Below are positions 61,100-64,000 of a stretch of DNA of 64,000 nt, piece after piece (the stretch's first letter is position 1; every line of letters starts with the position of its first letter). The DNA is from Halorubrum sp. F4. GTDB lineage: Archaea; Halobacteriota; Halobacteria; Halobacteriales; Haloferacaceae. The notes under the pieces are model-generated. The model searched no databases. It was not told where the DNA came from and saw nothing but the letters and a program-made list of their open reading frames with translations. Where the stretch lies: positions 150,398 through 214,397 of the forward strand of contig NZ_JAPDFS010000002.1 in assembly GCF_027257195.1 (NCBI RefSeq), given 5' to 3'. Made by a program: the position numbers and the translations under genes.

Positions 61100-61521
61100 A
61101 CTCGAACGGGGCGGCGGGAGCGGTAAAAGCTACCCGGGATCGTGTCGATCGAAGTGAGTACCAGTGGTGAAGTATACACGAAAATGGATCTATTCCGCCG
61201 CTTGATCTTCGGAGCCGCCTGACCCCGACTTTCCGGTCGGATAACGATATAAACGTACGAGGTAACTCGCCGATCTGACGAAATGAACCAGATTCTCGGC
61301 CATGAACCCGCGTCCAGTTCTCCACCACTTCTCGGATGTAAGATCACTGCTCTATTGAAAATTTCAACAGATGATGTGTTTGAACCACCATGTTGAATAT
61401 AGTAAGTATATTCGGCACAAATATCTCATTCGTTTCCGCATTAGTATGGTCTGTAAAGCGGCCGCACGAACCGTTTACGAGAAAACAAACATCATCTTAG
61501 TCCTACTACTGACAGACCGTC
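61100..61521. other. Gene-poor AT-rich stretch downstream of the AN1 gene
   Basis: About 420 bp between folD and the AN1 zinc-finger gene, with base composition clearly lower in GC than the rest of the window from about 61320. I find no convincing gene. A 37-residue reading from 61283 follows a TATA-like GATATAAAC at about 61248, but it has no recognisable pattern. Inverted repeats are TTGAAAaTTTCAA (61355-61367) and GAATATAgtaagTATATTC (61395-61413). Confidence 0.5.
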
Positions 61522-62013
61522 TCATCTGAATAGGTTATATATTTTATCGAAAATAGAAACCGCATCCGAGGAGGTACTATCGTCTACCGCACCGTTTTCA
61601 GGACATTTATCTTCATCAACTCCTTCACAACTTGGACAGATTGATTGACTACAACTCTCACATTCAAGGATTCGATCAGTACTACTGCCACAGGTTGGAC
61701 AAGTCAAAACATCTGTCTCCGAGTTGCCTTTGTTCTGATTCTCTTCGTTTTGGAGAGTGACATTCTCGGGTGGGTTCATTCGGCTTGTTTCTTTATCCCG
61801 AACCCTTTCTCGCCGTTTCCGACCCGTTCCCCGCCGATCCCGAATTTGTGGCCCATCCCCAGCAAAACTGGTTGAATTACCACCTATTTTTTGAGACGGA
61901 CACTTGTGATTTTCCGGTAGTCGATGGATTCCACAGAACGACTGCCCGCAAAAGTCGCATGAGAATGCATGTTCTACAGAGTTCCCGCAAGTGTCAAAGT
62001 CACAAGAACCCAT
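61522..62013 (-). CDS. AN1-type zinc-finger protein with C-terminal zinc ribbon
   Basis: 163 residues. The N-terminus has an AN1 pattern: CDFDTCGNSVEHAFSCDFC then GQSFCGIHRLPENHKC, with alternating Cys and His at the expected spacing. A basic middle (GTGRKRRERVRDKETSR) precedes a second Cys-rich module, CPTCGSSTDRILECESCSQS followed by ICPSCEG. The C-terminal 30 residues are helical (DAVSIFDKIYNLFR). AN1 proteins in eukaryotes handle ubiquitin-linked stress; archaeal functions are poorly known. More AT-rich than flanking genes, and divergent from another AN1 gene at 62331. Confidence 0.82.
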   Translation of the reverse strand: MGSCDFDTCGNSVEHAFSCDFCGQSFCGIHRLPENHKCPSQKIGGNSTSFAGDGPQIRDRRGTGRKRRERVRDKETSRMNPPENVTLQNEENQNKGNSETDVLTCPTCGSSTDRILECESCSQSICPSCEGVDEDKCPENGAVDDSTSSDAVSIFDKIYNLFR

Positions 62014-62330
62014 ATCTGATATGTTAAAATTCTGCTACCGCATAAAATAATCACGGGATGATTCTGCTGTGGTTGGCTGCTGTTGGGGGGTGTAATCTAA
62101 CATCTGTATTCGATCCACTCCGTTGGTTTTCTCGCAATCAGTGGCACCTTCGCGCCCTGTATTCAGCACGGTACATGTTTCATCTACTAAGGATATCCAC
62201 AGAGCGAGCGTGCTCAAGTCGGGAGTGTCCAAGCCCACTTCTTTCTAGAAGTAGGAGGCTACTCGCCAGTTGGGTGAGAAGGATGTGTTTCTCGCCATAA
62301 TGTTATCATAGTATCCTGTTATGATCGCTT
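62014..62330. other. AT-rich intergenic region between two divergent AN1 genes
   Basis: About 320 bp. No credible protein gene. It holds probable promoters for both AN1 genes (minus TTATTTTATG at 62041-62050; plus GTTATCATA at 62302-62310, about 25 nt before ATG 62331) and a structured element at 62231-62260, listed separately. Confidence 0.55.
62231..62260 (+). mobile_element. Probable IS200/IS605-type right-end hairpin relic
   Basis: The sequence reads AAGCCCACTTCT, loop TTCT, AGAAGTAGGAGGCT: a 6-bp perfect stem (62237-62242 with 62247-62252) extended by partly paired AGCC/GGCT ends. This looks like the CCAAGCCCACnnCT...AGnnGTGGG hairpin at the right end of haloarchaeal IS200/IS605 (tnpB-type) elements. 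No tnpA or tnpB coding sequence is seen, so if correct it is a solo end or a decayed copy. Family resemblance is from memory of such ends. Confidence 0.4.
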
Positions 62331-62651
62331 ATGAATTGTAAAGAGTGTGGAGAGACCGATTCGATGCCGTACACCTGTAGTCGGTGTGACCAGAAGTTCT
62401 GCGTCTCTCATCGTCTCCCTGAGTCACACAACTGTATCGGACTCCAAGTTGAGAGATCTAACCGCGCCGCGCTTAGGGAAGATGGAACAGAGATTCCTTG
62501 GTTTGAGAGCGATGATCCACGACCAAGTAGAACAGAACAAGAAGGGTCGTCACTGACTTTGAACACCATCCTTCTCGCCTTGATAATCCTGCTTGCAATC
62601 GGGGGATTCGCCGTTTTTGCCATTTCCTTCCTTACTTCAGGTGCCATTTAA
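62331..62651 (+). CDS. AN1-type zinc-finger protein with C-terminal membrane helix
   Basis: 106 residues. AN1 pattern near the N-terminus: CKECGETDSMPYTCSRCDQ then KFCVSHRLPESHNC, matching the other AN1 gene in spacing. A short polar stretch follows (DDPRPSRTEQEGSS), then one hydrophobic helix, TILLALIILLAIGGFAVFAI, near the C-terminus. The zinc finger would lie in the cytoplasm, anchored to the membrane. Divergent from the 163-aa AN1 gene; the two zinc fingers share CDxxFC and HRLPExHxC, so they are probably paralogues. AT-rich. Confidence 0.82.
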   Translation: MNCKECGETDSMPYTCSRCDQKFCVSHRLPESHNCIGLQVERSNRAALREDGTEIPWFESDDPRPSRTEQEGSSLTLNTILLALIILLAIGGFAVFAISFLTSGAI

Positions 62652-62715
62652 CCGTTATCGGGGATTTTACACACTGATATCTGGCTCACCAGCAGTTATC
62701 GGATCCGCCCGCCGA

Positions 62716-63486
62716 TCACTCGGGGTACAGCTCCTCCTCCCGGTCGATCGCGTCGATCGCGGCGACCTCGTCGGCGGCGAGTTCGAGGTCGGCGGCCGCG
62801 AGGTTCGCTCGGAGGTGCCGCTCGCTCGACGCCTTCGGGATCGCCACGACCGGGTCCTTCGCGGTCGCCCACGCGATCGCGACCGCCTCGGGCGTCGCGT
62901 CGTGTCGTTCCGCGATCTCACTCACTGTGTCGATCTCGCCCACTTTCCCGCCCGCGAGCGGCGAGTACGCCAGGACGGGATACCCGTGCTCGCGCGCGTG
63001 TTCGATCAGCTCGGAACGGTAGAAGAGCGGGTGAAGCTCGGTCTGGTGGGCCGCGATCGGGGCGTCGAGTACCTCGCGGGCGCGCTCGAGGTCGTCGATC
63101 TCGAAGTTCGAGACGCCGACCGCGCCGACGACTCCCTCCTCGACGAGGCGGTCCATCGCGGGCAGGGTCGTCTCCGGGTCGTACGCGCCGCGCGGGCGGT
63201 GAACGTACAGCAGGTCGATCCGGTCGACGCCGAGCAGCTCGGCGCTCTCGCGAGCGGTCGGCCCGACGTCATCCGCGGCGAGCGCGTCTATCCAGAGCTT
63301 CGTCGCGACCGTGACCGCCTCGCGGTCGACGTCGCTTTCGGCGAGTCCCTCCCCGACGACGGCCTCGTTGCCGTAGATCCGAGCGGTGTCGACGTGGCGG
63401 TAGCCGAGGTCGAGGGCGGTCGCGATCGGGGCGGGCTCGTCGATTCCCATCGTTCCGAGCCCCACTCGCGGGAGGTTCAGGTCCAT
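62716..63486 (-). CDS. Aldo/keto reductase
   Basis: 256 residues from ATG 63486. The catalytic tetrad is visible: Asp and Tyr in DTARIYGNEAVVGEGLAES, Lys in TVATKLWIDALA, and His in DLLYVHRPRGAYDP. Further landmarks are GVVGAVGVSNFEIDDLERA and VVAIPKASSERHLRANLAA (NADPH phosphate site). Reduces aldehydes or ketones with NADPH; the substrate is unknown. The longer in-frame upstream reading is Arg-rich and is not family-like. Confidence 0.9.
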   Translation of the reverse strand: MDLNLPRVGLGTMGIDEPAPIATALDLGYRHVDTARIYGNEAVVGEGLAESDVDREAVTVATKLWIDALAADDVGPTARESAELLGVDRIDLLYVHRPRGAYDPETTLPAMDRLVEEGVVGAVGVSNFEIDDLERAREVLDAPIAAHQTELHPLFYRSELIEHAREHGYPVLAYSPLAGGKVGEIDTVSEIAERHDATPEAVAIAWATAKDPVVAIPKASSERHLRANLAAADLELAADEVAAIDAIDREEELYPE

Positions 63487-63522
63487 ACTCCGACTCGCGG
63501 TCGACGATCCATAAACGCCGGC

Positions 63523-63583
63523 GTCACGGCGACGTGGAACCGGAGTGTCACGGCGACGCGAAACCGGGGTGTCACGGCGAGCC
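63523..63583. repeat. Imperfect 24-bp tandem repeat
   Basis: Two 24-bp copies, GTCACGGCGACGTGGAACCG plus GAGT (63523-63546) and GTCACGGCGACGCGAAACCG plus GGGT (63547-63570), are followed by a partial third copy GTCACGGCGAGCC (63571-63583). They differ at four positions. The third copy contains the stop codon of the HAD gene, and the repeat lies between it and the aldo/keto reductase start, so it could have grown by slippage of the gene end. Confidence 0.75.
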
Positions 63584-64000
63584 GATCGGCGAGCGGCCAC
63601 AGAGGCTCACGAGGTCGTGGAGGTCGTCGATCTCGTAGGTCGGTTGCGTGGAGAGCTCGAAGGACCGGCGGTGTGGGCGTCGGATGAACGCGGAGTCGAT
63701 CCCGGCGTTGTCGGCCGCGAGGACGTCCGACTCGTTGTCGCCGACGAACAGCGCGGTGGACGCATCGAGGTCCGCGAGCGCCCGTTCGAGGTAGTACGGC
63801 GAGGGTTTCTTCCGCGAGAGGCTGGCGATCGAGGGCTCGCGGCCGTAGACGACGTCGAAGCGATCGGCGAGTCCGAAGTGCGCGAGGAGGTCGTCAACGG
63901 TGGCCTGTTGGTTCGAGGAGACGATCCCGAGCGCGGCGTCGAGATGCGCCAGCGCGTCGACGTCCTCGTAGGGAGTCTTGCGGCCGGCCCGCGAGGCGGC
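63572..64000 (-). CDS. HAD-family hydrolase (phosphoglycolate-phosphatase-like), C-terminal part, runs off the right edge
   Basis: The last 142 residues are visible, ending TGA at 63572-63574. HAD motifs II-IV can be seen: LGIVSSNQQATVDDL (Ser/Thr of motif II), LSRKKPSPYYLERAL (Lys of motif III) and LFVGDNESDVLAADNAGIDS (acid pair of motif IV). The catalytic Asp of motif I is beyond the window. This pattern fits phosphoglycolate phosphatase-like or related sugar phosphatases; the exact substrate is unknown. Confidence 0.85.
   Translation of the reverse strand, partial: AASRAGRKTPYEDVDALAHLDAALGIVSSNQQATVDDLLAHFGLADRFDVVYGREPSIASLSRKKPSPYYLERALADLDASTALFVGDNESDVLAADNAGIDSAFIRRPHRRSFELSTQPTYEIDDLHDLVSLCGRSPIGSP

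Noticed and set aside
61184..61222. 12-residue reading MDLFRRLIFGAA
   Set aside because: Too short to support as a gene and not tied to a clear promoter.
1..64000. CRISPR array, rRNA, tRNA or prophage
   Set aside because: No regularly spaced repeats, no rRNA-like stretch, no foldable tRNA and no phage structural gene found on either strand.

Overview
The window looks like chromosomal DNA of a haloarchaeon (class Halobacteria), probably Halorubrum- or Halobaculum-like, although the genus is inference. Most of it is very GC-rich, the predicted proteins are strongly acidic, and secreted proteins carry twin-arginine plus lipobox signals or a PGF-CTERM tail. Many genes have a TATA-like box about 25-30 nt before the start codon with no leader. 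Archaeal core genes are present (proteasome alpha subunit, RFC large subunit, eIF5A, eIF1A, the L7Ae-S28e-L24e-Ndk cluster, AN1 zinc fingers). No rRNA, tRNA, CRISPR array or intact transposon was found.

Layout. 1-6.9 kb: the 5' part of an amidase gene, divergent from a complete dipeptide/oligopeptide ABC importer operon (dppABCDF). 7-17.3 kb: membrane proteins, a Zn/Cd/Pb-type P1B ATPase, conserved haloarchaeal small proteins, a Vms1/VLRF1-type release-factor-like protein, a secreted gluzincin-like protein with a PGF-CTERM tail, a cupin-rhodanese pair and an epoxide-hydrolase-like enzyme. 17.5-23.8 kb: a livHMGF branched-chain amino acid transporter operon. Its likely substrate-binding protein lies on the opposite strand beyond a cluster of hairpins and a DUF952 gene, and has its two halves in swapped (circularly permuted) order. 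24-36 kb: housekeeping genes (methyltransferase, PncC, MOSC protein, proteasome alpha, CinA-like protein, overlapping DHFR and thymidylate synthase genes, aminotransferase, eIF5A next to agmatinase, PRPP synthase). 35.8-46 kb: an AbrB/PIN toxin-antitoxin-like pair, RFC large subunit, an orphan histidine kinase, a zinc alcohol dehydrogenase, heme A synthase, an SLC13-type transporter and eIF1A. 46.1-50.8 kb: an Lrp-type regulator followed by dabB-dabA, a DAB inorganic-carbon uptake system. 52.4-53.9 kb: the ribosomal protein cluster with a palindrome-rich leader. 53.9-58.6 kb: a second, complete liv transporter (livKHMGF). 58.8-64 kb: a 5'-nucleotidase-like protein, FolD, an AT-rich island with two divergent AN1 zinc-finger genes and a probable IS200/IS605 end relic, an aldo/keto reductase and a truncated HAD phosphatase.

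The gene set fits a heterotroph living on peptides and amino acids (one Dpp and two Liv importers), with folate/thymidylate genes (FolA, ThyA, FolD), eIF5A/agmatinase linkage, and a CO2/bicarbonate uptake module that may feed anaplerotic carboxylation. The most unusual signals are the permuted LivK, the archaeal DAB operon with a candidate operator, the L7Ae leader, the tri-loop hairpin cluster at 21.7 kb and the AT-rich AN1 island.
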